DNA from: Leucothrix mucor DSM 2157
GTDB taxonomy: Bacteria > Pseudomonadota > Gammaproteobacteria > Thiotrichales > Thiotrichaceae
NCBI RefSeq assembly: GCF_000419525.1
Contig: NZ_ATTE01000001.1
Coordinates: 1,054,001-1,118,000 of the forward strand
DNA: 64,000 nucleotides
Direction of reading: 5' to 3'
The notes below the pieces were generated by a model. The model saw only the letters and a program-made list of their open reading frames with translations, was not told where the DNA came from and made no database searches. Positions 17,797 through 26,898 of the stretch are shown here, piece by piece. Made by a program: the position numbers and the translations under genes. Position 1 is the stretch's first letter. Every line of letters starts with the position of its first letter.

Positions 17797-19104
17797 ATGA
17801 TCAGACATTTAAAGACAGCGAAGAGTGCTGCAGAGCGCGGTGAAGATGACGCGAAAGTGCGGGCAATTGTTGAAACCACACTGGCCGAGATCGAAGCGCA
17901 GGGTGATAGCAAGGTTCGCGAGTTATCGGTGAAATTCGATAAGTTGGACCGGGAAAATTACCGCTTAAGTGAGGCTGAAATTGCGCAGGCGATGTCTGAG
18001 GTATCAGCTCGCGATTTGGAAGATATTAAATTTGCCCAAACCCAGATTCGTAACTTCGCCCAGCACCAGCGTGATTCGATGAAGGATGTCGAAGTTGAAA
18101 CCTTGCCAGGCGTCATCCTTGGGCATAAAAACATTCCGGTGAATTCGGTGGGTTGCTATGTACCGGGTGGAAAATTCCCAATGGTGGCCTCTGCGCACAT
18201 GAGTGTGCTCACTGCGAAAGTGGCCGGCGTTAAGCGCGTGGTTGCGGCAGCGCCTCCGTATCAGGGAAAGCCACATCCTGCGATTGTAACCGCGATGCAT
18301 TTGGCGGGCGCAGATGAAATTTATGTGCTCGGTGGCATGCAGGCGGTTGGCGCAATGGCGCTGGGCACTGAAACAATGGAGCCGGTGGATATGCTGGTTG
18401 GCCCTGGAAATGCCTTTGTAGCAGAGGCTAAGCGCCAGCTGTTTGGGCGGGTAGGGATCGATCTGTTTGCCGGCCCAACTGAAACCATGGTGATTGCTGA
18501 TGATACGGTAGATGGCGAACTGTGCGCGACGGACTTATTAGGGCAAGCCGAGCATGGTTATAACTCGCCAGCAGTGTTGTTAACCAATTCGGAAAAATTA
18601 GCGCAGGACACCATGAGCGAGATTGAGCGCTTATTGAAAATCCTGCCAACCGCTGATACAGCAGCCAAATCATGGGAAGACTATGGTGAAGTGATCGTCT
18701 GTGATACCTATGAGGAAATGCTGGAGCAAGCAGATTTTTATGCGTCGGAACACGTGCAGGTGATGACTGATCGGGATGATTGGTTTCTGGAGAATATGAC
18801 CAGCTACGGTGCTCTATTTCTTGGCCCACGCACGAACGTGTCTTATGGCGATAAAGTCATTGGCACAAACCACACCTTGCCGACTAAAAAAGCCGGTCGT
18901 TATACCGGTGGTTTGTGGGTGGGTAAATTCATTAAGACTCACAGCTACCAGCGGATTACCACGGATGAGGCTTCAGCATTAGTGGGCGAATACTGTTCGC
19001 GCCTGTGCGCATTGGAGCACTTTGCCGGACATGGCGAGCAAGCCAATATCCGCGTGCGTCGCTATGGTGGTAAAGATGTGCCATATGCCGGTGCTGCGGA
19101 GTAA
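17797..19104 (+). CDS. HisD-like zinc dehydrogenase, catabolic clade
   Basis: 435 residues, histidinol dehydrogenase fold. Zinc ligands Q250, H253, D352 and H412 and the catalytic pair E318-H319 are all in place, with NAD-site phrases [12 protein letters not shown] and GGMQAVGAM. Sequences such as [15 protein letters not shown] differ from biosynthetic HisD and recall the HisD-like sulfopropanediol dehydrogenase (HpsN), which oxidises an alcohol to an acid in two NAD steps. No other his genes are nearby and it sits in a catabolic operon, so a four-electron oxidation of a pathway alcohol is the likely role. The substrate is not known; an HpsN role is only a family resemblance. Good GAGAGAGA ribosome site. 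Confidence 0.88.
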   Translation: MIRHLKTAKSAAERGEDDAKVRAIVETTLAEIEAQGDSKVRELSVKFDKLDRENYRLSEAEIAQAMSEVSARDLEDIKFAQTQIRNFAQHQRDSMKDVEVETLPGVILGHKNIPVNSVGCYVPGGKFPMVASAHMSVLTAKVAGVKRVVAAAPPYQGKPHPAIVTAMHLAGADEIYVLGGMQAVGAMALGTETMEPVDMLVGPGNAFVAEAKRQLFGRVGIDLFAGPTETMVIADDTVDGELCATDLLGQAEHGYNSPAVLLTNSEKLAQDTMSEIERLLKILPTADTAAKSWEDYGEVIVCDTYEEMLEQADFYASEHVQVMTDRDDWFLENMTSYGALFLGPRTNVSYGDKVIGTNHTLPTKKAGRYTGGLWVGKFIKTHSYQRITTDEASALVGEYCSRLCALEHFAGHGEQANIRVRRYGGKDVPYAGAAE

Positions 19105-19106
19105 TC

Positions 19107-20165
19107 ATGATGGCCAGCGATATTCACTCCCATCACAAGGCCTTGCTTAAGCCGTTACGTGATGCGCTTTATGATTACGATGCCGGGCATGTGAAGGCAA
19201 CACTGGCGGCGCTATTTGCCAGTGATGCCAACATTCACTTGAGCTATCCATTTGAAACCATGGATGGGGCGGAGGTGCTGTTTACAAAGGTGTTTGAGCC
19301 TTTACAGCAGGCCATTCCTGATTTGGAGCGTCGCGATACGATTGTGATAGCAGGTAGCACAGAACAAGGCGCTCACTGGGTTGGCTGTTGCGGGTTTTAC
19401 ACGGGCAGCTTTGTGCAGCCGTGGTTGGATATCCCGCCCACGGGGCATCAGGTGGGCATGCGCTTTCATGAGTTTTATCGCTTTGAAAATGGTCAGGTCG
19501 TGGAGGTGCAGGCGCTTTGGGATATTCCTGAGTTGATGATGCAGGCAAATGCCTGGCCAATGGCTCCGAGCTTGGGTCGTGAGTGGTTGGTTCCGGCGCC
19601 GGCCACCATGGATGGCATTGTCACCAGTGCTTATGACGCTGAGCGCTCGGCAGCATCGTGTCAACATGTGGTTGAGATGCTGGAGTATCTGGTCAAGCAT
19701 CCCGCGCAAGGTGGCCCTGAAGTGATGCAAATGGAACGCTTTTGGCACCCGAAAATGAGTTGGTATGGCCCAGCAGGTATTGGTACTGCCCGAGGTGCAT
19801 CCGGTTTTCGAAACTGGCATCAGATTCCGTTTTTAAATGCGATGCCGGATCGTGGTCAGCATGAAGATGAAATCACTCATCACTTCTTTGGGGATAGCCA
19901 GTATGTAGCCGTGACAGGTTGGCCCAATATGGCGCAGACCTTGAGTGCTGATGGCTGGCTGGGGATTGCACCGACCGGCAAGAAAATCACTCTACGCTCG
20001 CTCGACTTCTGGCGGATTGAAAATGGCTTGATTCGGGAGAACTGGGTATTGGTTGATTTACTGAGTCTGTATGCACAGCTTGGTGTGGATGTGTTTGCAC
20101 GCTTGCGGGAGTTTAATAAGGCGCGGAATATGGGCGGCATTCATTTCCCGATTCCAGAGGTTTAA
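19107..20165 (+). CDS. Two-domain SnoaL/NTF2-fold protein (352 residues)
   Basis: 352 residues, two SnoaL halves. The second half carries WYGPAGIGTARGASGF, an H..PFLNAMPDR element, GWLGIAPTGKKITLR and ENWVLVDLLSLYAQLGVDVF, close to the 336-residue protein. The first half has HLSYPFETMDG, WLDIPPTGHQVGMRFHEFYRF. The two adjacent ATG codons at 19107 begin two bases after the HisD-like stop. It is a likely second enzyme of this fold in the pathway; no specific reaction is assigned. Confidence 0.85.
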   Translation: MMASDIHSHHKALLKPLRDALYDYDAGHVKATLAALFASDANIHLSYPFETMDGAEVLFTKVFEPLQQAIPDLERRDTIVIAGSTEQGAHWVGCCGFYTGSFVQPWLDIPPTGHQVGMRFHEFYRFENGQVVEVQALWDIPELMMQANAWPMAPSLGREWLVPAPATMDGIVTSAYDAERSAASCQHVVEMLEYLVKHPAQGGPEVMQMERFWHPKMSWYGPAGIGTARGASGFRNWHQIPFLNAMPDRGQHEDEITHHFFGDSQYVAVTGWPNMAQTLSADGWLGIAPTGKKITLRSLDFWRIENGLIRENWVLVDLLSLYAQLGVDVFARLREFNKARNMGGIHFPIPEV

Positions 20166-20167
20166 TC

Positions 20168-20932
20168 ATGCAATTACCAAAAACACCTTCATTTCGTTTA
20201 GATGGTCGCCGCGCCTTTGTTGCTGGTGCTTCATCTGGTATTGGCTTGGCTTGTGCGGTTGCGTTGGCTGAGGCAGGTGCATCGGTCACGCTGGCGGCGC
20301 GCCGGGTTGATGCCTTAGATGAGCTGGTCGATGCCTTGCTGGCACAAGGTTATCACGCTGAAGCGGTTGCATTGGATATTACCGATCTTGATGCGGTTAG
20401 GACCACTTTGGCACAGCGTGATGCCTTTGATGTCTTAGTGAACAGTGCGGGCTTGGCGCGTCATTCGGCAGCGTTGGATACCACTCCAGCTAACTACGAT
20501 GCGGTGATGGATATCAATGTGCGCGCTGCTTATTTTCTGAGTACAGAAGTTGCCCGCGGTATGAAAGCGGCGGGCAAAGGCGGCAGCATTATTAATATCT
20601 CCAGCCAGATGGCGCATGTGGGTGGCGTTGATCGCGCGGTGTATTGCGCCAGTAAGCATGCAGTGGAAGGCATGACCAAATCCATGGCGATTGAATGGGG
20701 GCCTGACCAGATTCGCATTAACACCATTTGCCCGACCTTTATTCGAACGGCATTGGCTGCGCCGACGTTGGCAGACCCTGAGCGACGTGCCTGGATTGAG
20801 TCAAAAATCAAGCTCGGGCGTGTGGGGGAAGTTGAAGACATTATGGGTGGCGTGGTGTTTTTAGCATCCGACGCGGCGGCATTAATTACCGGCACATCAC
20901 TGTTAATTGATGGTGGTTGGACGGCGGGTTAG
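20168..20932 (+). CDS. SDR family NAD(P) oxidoreductase
   Basis: 254 residues, classical SDR. GASSGIG Rossmann motif near residue 20, NSAG near 92, catalytic Ser in NISSQ, YCASK (Tyr-x3-Lys) and the terminal DGGWTAG. It follows the previous gene's stop by two bases with AGAGG as ribosome site. The family oxidises or reduces secondary alcohols; with the HisD-like enzyme it offers the two oxidations of a polyol-type substrate. Substrate unknown. Confidence 0.9.
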   Translation: MQLPKTPSFRLDGRRAFVAGASSGIGLACAVALAEAGASVTLAARRVDALDELVDALLAQGYHAEAVALDITDLDAVRTTLAQRDAFDVLVNSAGLARHSAALDTTPANYDAVMDINVRAAYFLSTEVARGMKAAGKGGSIINISSQMAHVGGVDRAVYCASKHAVEGMTKSMAIEWGPDQIRINTICPTFIRTALAAPTLADPERRAWIESKIKLGRVGEVEDIMGGVVFLASDAAALITGTSLLIDGGWTAG

Positions 20933-20990
20933 TTATCTACATAAATACTGCCAGCGCTGCGATCAGTCGCTGCAGTTTCGAGGAATAGTT

Positions 20991-21980
20991 ATGAGTATGA
21001 AAGGCTTTGATCCGAAGTGGAAAGATTTCCCGGATTACATTATCGGCATTACCAAAGAGATCTGGGAAGACCGTGGTATTGCGACGCTGCACCATTATTA
21101 TTCGCCGGATATTCCGGTGCGCTCGCCGGGGGCTGTGGTCAAAGGAAACCAAGGGGTTATCGGCGCGACAATGGCCACACTTGCGGAGTTTCCGGATCGG
21201 ACCTTGCTGGGTGAGGATGTCATTTGGTCGGGCACGCCAGAGACTGGGATGCTGTCTTCCCATCGCCTGATTACCACGGCCACGCATTTGCATGACGGTA
21301 TGTATGGCAAAGCCACGGGTAAAAAACTCACGTATCGCATCATTGCGGATTGCCATGCCATCAATAACCAAATCAATGATGAGTGGCTGATTCGCGACCA
21401 GACTGCAATCGTTAAACAAATGGGCTGGGAGCCAAAAGCTTTCGCGATGGATTTGATTAATCGTGAAGGGGGCGCAGCCAAATGCGTCAAACCATTCACG
21501 CCGGATATTGATATCGAAGGACCATATAAAGGGCGTGGCAACGACAATGAATGGGGCGAGAAGTATGCCGCCACATTAACGGCGATGATGAATGCTGATA
21601 TGGCCGCGATCGAGCGGGATTATGATCGGGCTTGCCAGCTGGAATATCCCGGTGGTGAAACCAGTCATTCTTATCCGGCAGTCGATCAATTCTGGATGGG
21701 GCTGCGTGCATCGTTCCCCAATGCCAAGTTTGAAATTCACCACCAGATTGGGCGCGATGATCCGATGATGCCACCACGGGCGGCGATTCGTTGGTCCCTG
21801 CACGGTAAGCACGATGGCTGGGGGAGATTTGGTACGCCGACCAATACCGAGGTATACATTATGGGCATTTGTCATGTGGAATATGGCCCCTGGGGCATTC
21901 GCCGTGAGTTTGCCATCTTTGATGAAACGGCTATCTGGAAGCAGATCTTGTTACAAACCGGAGAAGGAATCTCAGCATGA
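20991..21980 (+). CDS. Two-domain SnoaL/NTF2-fold protein (329 residues)
   Basis: 329 residues. ATG at 20991 is chosen because AGGAATAGTT precedes it and an upstream ATG would overlap the SDR gene. Two SnoaL-like halves: the first has YYSPDIPVRSPG and MYGKATGKKLTYRI then DEWLIRDQTAIVKQMG; the second has QFWMGLRASFPNAKFEIHHQI, IRWSLHGKHDGWGRFG and EYGPWGIRREFAIFDETAIWKQI. It diverges more from the others and its halves are less alike. The ATGA overlap with the bicupin gene (21977) implies translational coupling. Confidence 0.85.
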   Translation: MSMKGFDPKWKDFPDYIIGITKEIWEDRGIATLHHYYSPDIPVRSPGAVVKGNQGVIGATMATLAEFPDRTLLGEDVIWSGTPETGMLSSHRLITTATHLHDGMYGKATGKKLTYRIIADCHAINNQINDEWLIRDQTAIVKQMGWEPKAFAMDLINREGGAAKCVKPFTPDIDIEGPYKGRGNDNEWGEKYAATLTAMMNADMAAIERDYDRACQLEYPGGETSHSYPAVDQFWMGLRASFPNAKFEIHHQIGRDDPMMPPRAAIRWSLHGKHDGWGRFGTPTNTEVYIMGICHVEYGPWGIRREFAIFDETAIWKQILLQTGEGISA

Positions 21981-22957
21981 CGCAAGTACCCCTAAGTGCT
22001 CAGGACATGGAGCAACGGATTGTTCGCTATGGCGATTTAGTACCATGCAAAACAGCCTTTATCGATGCGCACACACCGGGCAGTGATCAGAAGGAAAACT
22101 TCACGATTATTGGCGGTGGCGTATCGGAAAGCCCGGATCAACACGTCCATATCAAAGAGACACCGGGCTTTAATATTGGCGCAGCCGGACAACCGCCAAA
22201 CTGCTTTAATAGCCTGCATACCCATCGCACAGCGGAGGCTTTCTTTGTCCTCAAGGGACGCTGGCGCTTTTTCTGGGGACGCCATGGCGACACCGGCGAG
22301 GTGATTCTGGAAGAGGGGGATATTTTTAATATTCCGACTGCGGTATTTCGCGGCTTTGAAAACATCGGCACTGACTACGGCATGATTATGTCGATCTTGG
22401 GTGGTGATGATGCTGGTGGTGGCGTTATCTGGGCACCCGAAGTGATTCAGCGGGCCAACGATCATGGCCTGATTCTGGCGGAAAGCGGGCGTCTGTATGA
22501 CAGCGCCAAAGGTGAAATACTGCCTGACGGCGTGAGCCCGATGCCACTGATGACCGAAGAAGAACTGGCTGAGCTGGCTGACCCTGCGGTGAGTGAAATA
22601 GTGCCGCGCTTTGTTGCTCGCTATCAGGACATGATGGCATTAGCCGCCGGACAACCAGCCAATGTGATCAGCGAAAACGGGTTGATTAAAGACCGCCCGG
22701 GCTTTGCCATCGATTTTATAAAACGTGGCTCGATTGCGGAAACGCAGTATACCAGCGAGCGTCATGAAATTCTGATGGTGATGCGTGGACATTGGCAATT
22801 GAGTTGGGAGGGTGGCAACGCCACATTGGCCCCCGGTGATGTCTGCGCGGTACCACCTCAACTAGCGCATAGCCTTAAACCTGCGATGACCGGCGAAGCT
22901 AGCTTGTTTCGGGTGAGCAATACGGATGACCCGGCAGGGCCAACGACGTGGGTGTAA
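21977..22957 (+). CDS. Bicupin protein with one complete metal site
   Basis: 326 residues, two cupin barrels. The N-terminal cupin has H81-x-H83 and E87 in HTHRTAE, but the fourth ligand position is R125 (FRGF) instead of His. The C-terminal cupin keeps E264 and H298 yet lacks the H-x-H pair (Y258, S260). Bicupins include gentisate-type dioxygenases, pirins and isomerases, none of which is specifically indicated. It overlaps the upstream SnoaL gene by 4 bases and precedes the alpha/beta hydrolase gene by 13 bases. Possible metal-dependent ring-opening or isomerisation step; inferred. Confidence 0.85.
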   Translation: MTQVPLSAQDMEQRIVRYGDLVPCKTAFIDAHTPGSDQKENFTIIGGGVSESPDQHVHIKETPGFNIGAAGQPPNCFNSLHTHRTAEAFFVLKGRWRFFWGRHGDTGEVILEEGDIFNIPTAVFRGFENIGTDYGMIMSILGGDDAGGGVIWAPEVIQRANDHGLILAESGRLYDSAKGEILPDGVSPMPLMTEEELAELADPAVSEIVPRFVARYQDMMALAAGQPANVISENGLIKDRPGFAIDFIKRGSIAETQYTSERHEILMVMRGHWQLSWEGGNATLAPGDVCAVPPQLAHSLKPAMTGEASLFRVSNTDDPAGPTTWV

Positions 22958-22970
22958 AGGAGGTTTAGCG

Positions 22971-23666
22971 ATGGCATTACCGTTAGTGCTATTACCCGGA
23001 ATGATGTGCGATGAACGCTTGTTTGCGCCGCAGATCGCGGCGTTTTCAGCTGAGCGCAATGTTCAAGTATTGCCATTAACTGCCCATGACACAGTCGGTA
23101 AATTGGCCAGCGAGATACTAGAGCAGGCGCCACCGATTTTTGCACTAGCGGGCTTATCGATGGGCGGTATTGTGGCGATGGAAGTGGTGCGCCAAATGAC
23201 GCATCGAGTCGCGAAGTTGGCACTACTGGATACTAATCCACTGGCGGAGAAGCCGGAAGTCAGTGCTAACCGCGAGCCACAGATTGCGAAGGTGCGGGAA
23301 GGTCGATTGGCTCAAGTGATGAGCGAGGAGATGATCCCGAACTACCTTAGCGATGGCGCTGATACTGGCGAGATTTCTGACTTGTGTTTGGAGATGGCTG
23401 AGGTGCTTGGGCCGCAAGTTTTTGAGCGACAGTCCCGTGCCTTGCAGTCGCGACCGGACCAGCAAGCGACGCTGCGTAAACTCACGGTACCAACCCTGAT
23501 CTTGTGTGGCGAGCATGACAAACTGTGTCCGTTGGAGCGCCATGAGCTGATGCACCAATTGATCCCGCAGTCGACCCTGACCATTATTCCTGCCGCTGGG
23601 CATTTGCCCACCTTGGAGCAGGCTGAACTCACAACCAGAGCATTACAACAATGGCTGAATACTTAA
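22971..23666 (+). CDS. Alpha/beta-fold hydrolase
   Basis: 231 residues. Nucleophile elbow GLSMGG near residue 73, acid in GEHDKL and catalytic His in AAGHLPTLE form the triad. LLPGMMCDE at the N-terminus forms the oxyanion-hole strand. ATG at 22971 follows AGGAGG at ideal spacing. Its end overlaps the RraA-type gene by 16 bases. In the pathway it would hydrolyse an ester, lactone or C-C bond of an intermediate; which one is not visible. Confidence 0.88.
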   Translation: MALPLVLLPGMMCDERLFAPQIAAFSAERNVQVLPLTAHDTVGKLASEILEQAPPIFALAGLSMGGIVAMEVVRQMTHRVAKLALLDTNPLAEKPEVSANREPQIAKVREGRLAQVMSEEMIPNYLSDGADTGEISDLCLEMAEVLGPQVFERQSRALQSRPDQQATLRKLTVPTLILCGEHDKLCPLERHELMHQLIPQSTLTIIPAAGHLPTLEQAELTTRALQQWLNT

Positions 23667-24361
23667 TTGACCCAGCACTGCTGGAATTATTGCAAAGCGT
23701 TGATACCCCGACCGTTTGCAATGCCATCGAAGTCGCACAAGGCAAGCGTGGCTTTAACAATTACACACACGGCAGCATGCTGAGATCAGCACCAGAAGAC
23801 CCTGCGGTAGTAGGCTTTGCCCGAACCGCCAAAATTGCTGGATTGGCACCACCAACGATCCCTGCGGATGAAGTTCGAAAGCGGCGCATGGATTATTTTC
23901 GATCGATGTCCGACGGCCCACGCCCCGGACTGGCGGTGATTGAGGATGTGGATTTTCCAGATTGTGTGAGTGCTTGGTGGGGGGAGGTACACACAACCGT
24001 GCATAAAGGCCTTGGCTTATCCGGCGCGGTAACCAATGGCGTGATGCGGGATTTGGGTGATCTGGAGCCAAATTTTCCAGTGCTGGCAGGCTCTATTGGT
24101 CCGAGTCATGCCTTTGTGCATGTGCGTGAGATCGGCACACCGGTAACGGTGTTTGGCATGACGGTGAATGAAGGTGATTTGGTACATGCTGACCGACACG
24201 GTGCTCTGGTCATCCCGCCGGAGGTGATTCCTGATTTGAAAGCGGCAATTGAAAAGCTGTTGGAAACCGAGCAATTGATCCTTGGGCCCGCCAGAGAGCC
24301 AGGTTTTAATTTTGAGAAGCTGGAAGCGGCTTGGACAGCTTTTGAGAAGTCCCGCACGTAG
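23651..24361 (+). CDS. RraA-family aldolase/decarboxylase-like protein
   Basis: 236 residues, RraA/HMG aldolase fold (DUF1932-like dimer family). Visible is GLSGAVTNGVMRDLGDL with R133 and metal ligand D134, and GDLVHADRHGALVIP, the C-terminal signature. In 4-hydroxy-4-methyl-2-oxoglutarate aldolase the same residues bind divalent metal and release pyruvate. Last gene of the operon, so a final C-C cleavage to a central metabolite is the simplest role. It is not the RNase E inhibitor RraA itself, which is shorter. A terminator follows. Confidence 0.85.
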   Translation: MAEYLIDPALLELLQSVDTPTVCNAIEVAQGKRGFNNYTHGSMLRSAPEDPAVVGFARTAKIAGLAPPTIPADEVRKRRMDYFRSMSDGPRPGLAVIEDVDFPDCVSAWWGEVHTTVHKGLGLSGAVTNGVMRDLGDLEPNFPVLAGSIGPSHAFVHVREIGTPVTVFGMTVNEGDLVHADRHGALVIPPEVIPDLKAAIEKLLETEQLILGPAREPGFNFEKLEAAWTAFEKSRT

Positions 24362-24379
24362 TGGTGTTTGATCTTGCAG

Positions 24380-24406
24380 TCACCCTCACGGGCTCAGTGA
24401 GGGTGA
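24380..24406. terminator. Terminator after the catabolic operon
   Basis: TCACCCTCAC (24380-24389) and GTGAGGGTGA (24397-24406) form a perfect 10-pair stem with a 7-base loop, followed by TTTG. It ends the ABC-to-RraA operon. Confidence 0.75.
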
Positions 24407-24479
24407 TTTGTTCCCACCTATTTAGTTTGTAGCTGTATGATCTGGCGTAGTAACTTCGGTAACGACGCTGGGAGTCGGT

Positions 24480-25454
24480 ATGGGCAATATTCTAAACATT
24501 ACAAATGGCGATTGCGCGGTTGAGATAATGCAGCAGGCGGGTATTGCTGGCGAGTTTCTTCCGTGGCGGGATGTGTTACATGAAGGCCCCGTCCCTGAAA
24601 CGTCATCTCTGGAATCGCTCTCCAAAATACGCGCAAGCTTTATTGCTGAAAAGGGCTGGGGTGAGCTTGAGGCGGTCAGCCAATTGTTTATCGAGCGAGA
24701 TGAGCTGCTTGCATCCCATATTCATTATGACAAAGTCATTTTATGGTTTGAGCATGATCTTTATGACCAGTTACAACTATTGCAAATCTTAGATTGGTTT
24801 CAGAAATACAAGACTGAGAAAGTCAGCTTATCGCTAATCTGCACTGAGCAGTATTTGGGGTTGTTAACGCCTGATGAAATGGCCTCACTCTTTAAATATG
24901 AAACTCCTGTTGATCATGCTCAGCTTAAATTAGCCCAACAGGCTTGGGCTGCCTTTCGAGATAAAACACCAGAAAATTGGAATGCTTTACTACTGCAAGA
25001 TACTAGCGCCCTGCCATTCTTAAAAGGTGCAATTGTTCGAATGCTCAAAGAGTTTCCAAGCCGATTTAATGGCTTGTCCAGAACCGAGCAACAGGCCTTG
25101 AGCATTATCGCTGCTGGCAAGCAACGCCCCGAAAAAGTGTTTGCTAGTAATCAAGCACTTGAAGAGCGCGTGTTTATGGGCGACACCGGCTTCTGGGATA
25201 TTCTTCGGTCATTTCTGACCTCATCGCCTCCATTGATTACTCTGCCAGCAGGCAAGCAATTAACTTTACCCAGCAGTCCAGACCAAGCGCTCACGATAAC
25301 TCCCGAAGGTAAGGCTGTGTTATCAGGCAAACGAAACTGGCTTGAGATTAAAGCGCCAGACCGATGGATTGGCGGCGTGCACCTGACCCGCGATAATGTC
25401 TGGACTTGGGATAGTGCTGATGGGGTTGAGTATTTACCATTGCTGGGCGCATAG
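24480..25454 (+). CDS. DUF1835 domain protein
   Basis: 324 residues, no signal peptide. The N-terminal part has the DUF1835 hallmark (ILNITNGDCAVEI, GEFLPWRDVLHEGPVP) near residues 4-40. The middle and C-terminal parts are helical with LWFEHDLYDQLQLLQIL and end with a winged-helix-like PDRWIGGVHLT. DUF1835 proteins have no established function. GGGAG precedes the ATG. Monocistronic. Confidence 0.8.
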   Translation: MGNILNITNGDCAVEIMQQAGIAGEFLPWRDVLHEGPVPETSSLESLSKIRASFIAEKGWGELEAVSQLFIERDELLASHIHYDKVILWFEHDLYDQLQLLQILDWFQKYKTEKVSLSLICTEQYLGLLTPDEMASLFKYETPVDHAQLKLAQQAWAAFRDKTPENWNALLLQDTSALPFLKGAIVRMLKEFPSRFNGLSRTEQQALSIIAAGKQRPEKVFASNQALEERVFMGDTGFWDILRSFLTSSPPLITLPAGKQLTLPSSPDQALTITPEGKAVLSGKRNWLEIKAPDRWIGGVHLTRDNVWTWDSADGVEYLPLLGA

Positions 25455-25552
25455 GTAAATGGCGCGCTATTTGGGCCTAATCTGCTATTGTTAGGGCTCG
25501 CAAGTCAGTGTGCCGTTTTGCACGGCCTACTTTAATTTTTCAGGAGTTTACG

Positions 25553-25843
25553 ATGGCATCAAATAGACCAAAAGCGGTAGCGGTTCATCAGTTAGAAAAT
25601 GAGCGTGTGATTGTGACCGAGTGGCGCTTTGCGCCGGGCGCTGAGACGGGTCAGCATACGCATGGCTATGACTACATTGTGGTGCCTGGGTTGAAAGGGA
25701 AGTTGCTTCTGGAGACGAGCGAAGGGGATAAGATTTCAGAGCTTGAGGCGGGGCAATCATACTTTAAATCGGCCGGTGTTGAGCACAATGTGGTGAACGC
25801 GAATGACTATGATTTTTCATTCGTGGAAATCGAGTTGAAATAA
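25553..25843 (+). CDS. Small cupin, BauB-like
   Basis: 96 residues, a single cupin. GQHTHGYDY gives H-x-H and the second motif has GVEHNVVNAND. The phrase RVIVTEWRFAPGAETGQHTHGYDYIVVP resembles the beta-alanine-degradation cupin BauB. ATG at 25553 has an AGGAG ribosome site; an upstream in-frame GTG/ATG does not. It is convergent with the LysR gene, leaving 14 bases. The BauB assignment is only by resemblance. Confidence 0.75.
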   Translation: MASNRPKAVAVHQLENERVIVTEWRFAPGAETGQHTHGYDYIVVPGLKGKLLLETSEGDKISELEAGQSYFKSAGVEHNVVNANDYDFSFVEIELK

Positions 25844-25857
25844 AGGCGGAAACTGTT

Positions 25858-26763
25858 TTAGGGCAGTATGTGCTCCTTCACGTAATCCTGAATTGCTTCT
25901 CTGAACCAGCGGTGTGGCGGGTCAGCATGATTGCGGCGATGCCAGACTAAATACATCGGAATGGGGCGAGTCTTAAATGGCAAGTCTGCGAACTGTAGGT
26001 CGTAGCAACTCAGCTTGGCCATTGAGCTCACCCCCACCGAGATCATATTGCTATTTTTCAGAAATAAATAAACGGCATTAAAGTTGTTGACGGCGACTTT
26101 AGGTTTCTTTGGCTTTACTTTGAGGAAGGTGCTTAACTCCTTGGTCGAGGAGTGATTATCCTCAAAGATCACATCTACAAAATCGCATGCCAGAAATTCG
26201 TTTACAGTTTTTGGGGCACGCCTTTTTGCTGCATCATAAAAACAGACCATCCGGTCTTCAAATAATCGCACCTGATAAATGTCAGGACCTTCCGGCGGAT
26301 ACGGGGTTAGCAGAAATTGGCAGCGATCCTCCCGTAGCATTTCTGCAGTCGGGAGGCCGGCTGAAATAAATCGGGCGGAAATCCCGATATGCTTATCACT
26401 CAGCGTTTGCAATAAGCCGGGGAAAACCAAGTCTCTCTGATAGTCATTGGCGGCGATCACATAGTCGAGTTGGCCAACCGTGGGATCAAATAGGTGCTGA
26501 TTCGTGAGTCCTCTCAGACCATCCAGAACCTTTTGCACCGGTTCACGTAGCGCAATCGCTCGCTCGGTCGCTGCAATGTGCCTTCCCGAACGGACAAACA
26601 AGGGGTCTCCCATGGCAATACGCAGTTTATCCAGCGTATGGCTGACCGCCGATTGCGTGACGTTTAGCCGCTCGGCCGCTTTTGAAATAGAGGACTCATC
26701 CAGTACCGTTAGAAAGGTTTTGAGTGTGCGGCCATCCAAGGCTAAGAAATCGATTTTCTTCAT
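25858..26763 (-). CDS. LysR-type transcriptional regulator
   Basis: 301 residues from ATG 26763. The helix-turn-helix (AAERLNVTQSAVSHTLDKLR) and LFVRSGR linker start are classical, followed by an effector domain. Longer starts up to 26841 add 26 residues without a better ribosome site. Divergent from the OsmC gene (26899), so either that gene or the truncated transporter remnant was the original target. It is intact, unlike the LysR gene at 2187. Confidence 0.85.
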   Translation of the reverse strand: MKKIDFLALDGRTLKTFLTVLDESSISKAAERLNVTQSAVSHTLDKLRIAMGDPLFVRSGRHIAATERAIALREPVQKVLDGLRGLTNQHLFDPTVGQLDYVIAANDYQRDLVFPGLLQTLSDKHIGISARFISAGLPTAEMLREDRCQFLLTPYPPEGPDIYQVRLFEDRMVCFYDAAKRRAPKTVNEFLACDFVDVIFEDNHSSTKELSTFLKVKPKKPKVAVNNFNAVYLFLKNSNMISVGVSSMAKLSCYDLQFADLPFKTRPIPMYLVWHRRNHADPPHRWFREAIQDYVKEHILP

Positions 26764-26898
26764 AATGTTAATGATTAAAGCACTGTTTTTCGAATCATCA
26801 AGCATCGCATAATCAGCCAATAGGCTAATGAGCAAAGCCATGTTTACGAGGCGTAAACAACCGTTTTATTTAAGCATTTTATACAGGAAGAATCCCTC

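Noticed and set aside
17797-19104. Biosynthetic histidinol dehydrogenase (hisD)
   Set aside because: No other his genes are near and the gene is inside a catabolic importer operon; its sequence phrases match catabolic relatives.
23651-24361. Ribonuclease E inhibitor RraA
   Set aside because: The length, the RD-x2-D metal site and the operon setting fit the aldolase side of the family better.
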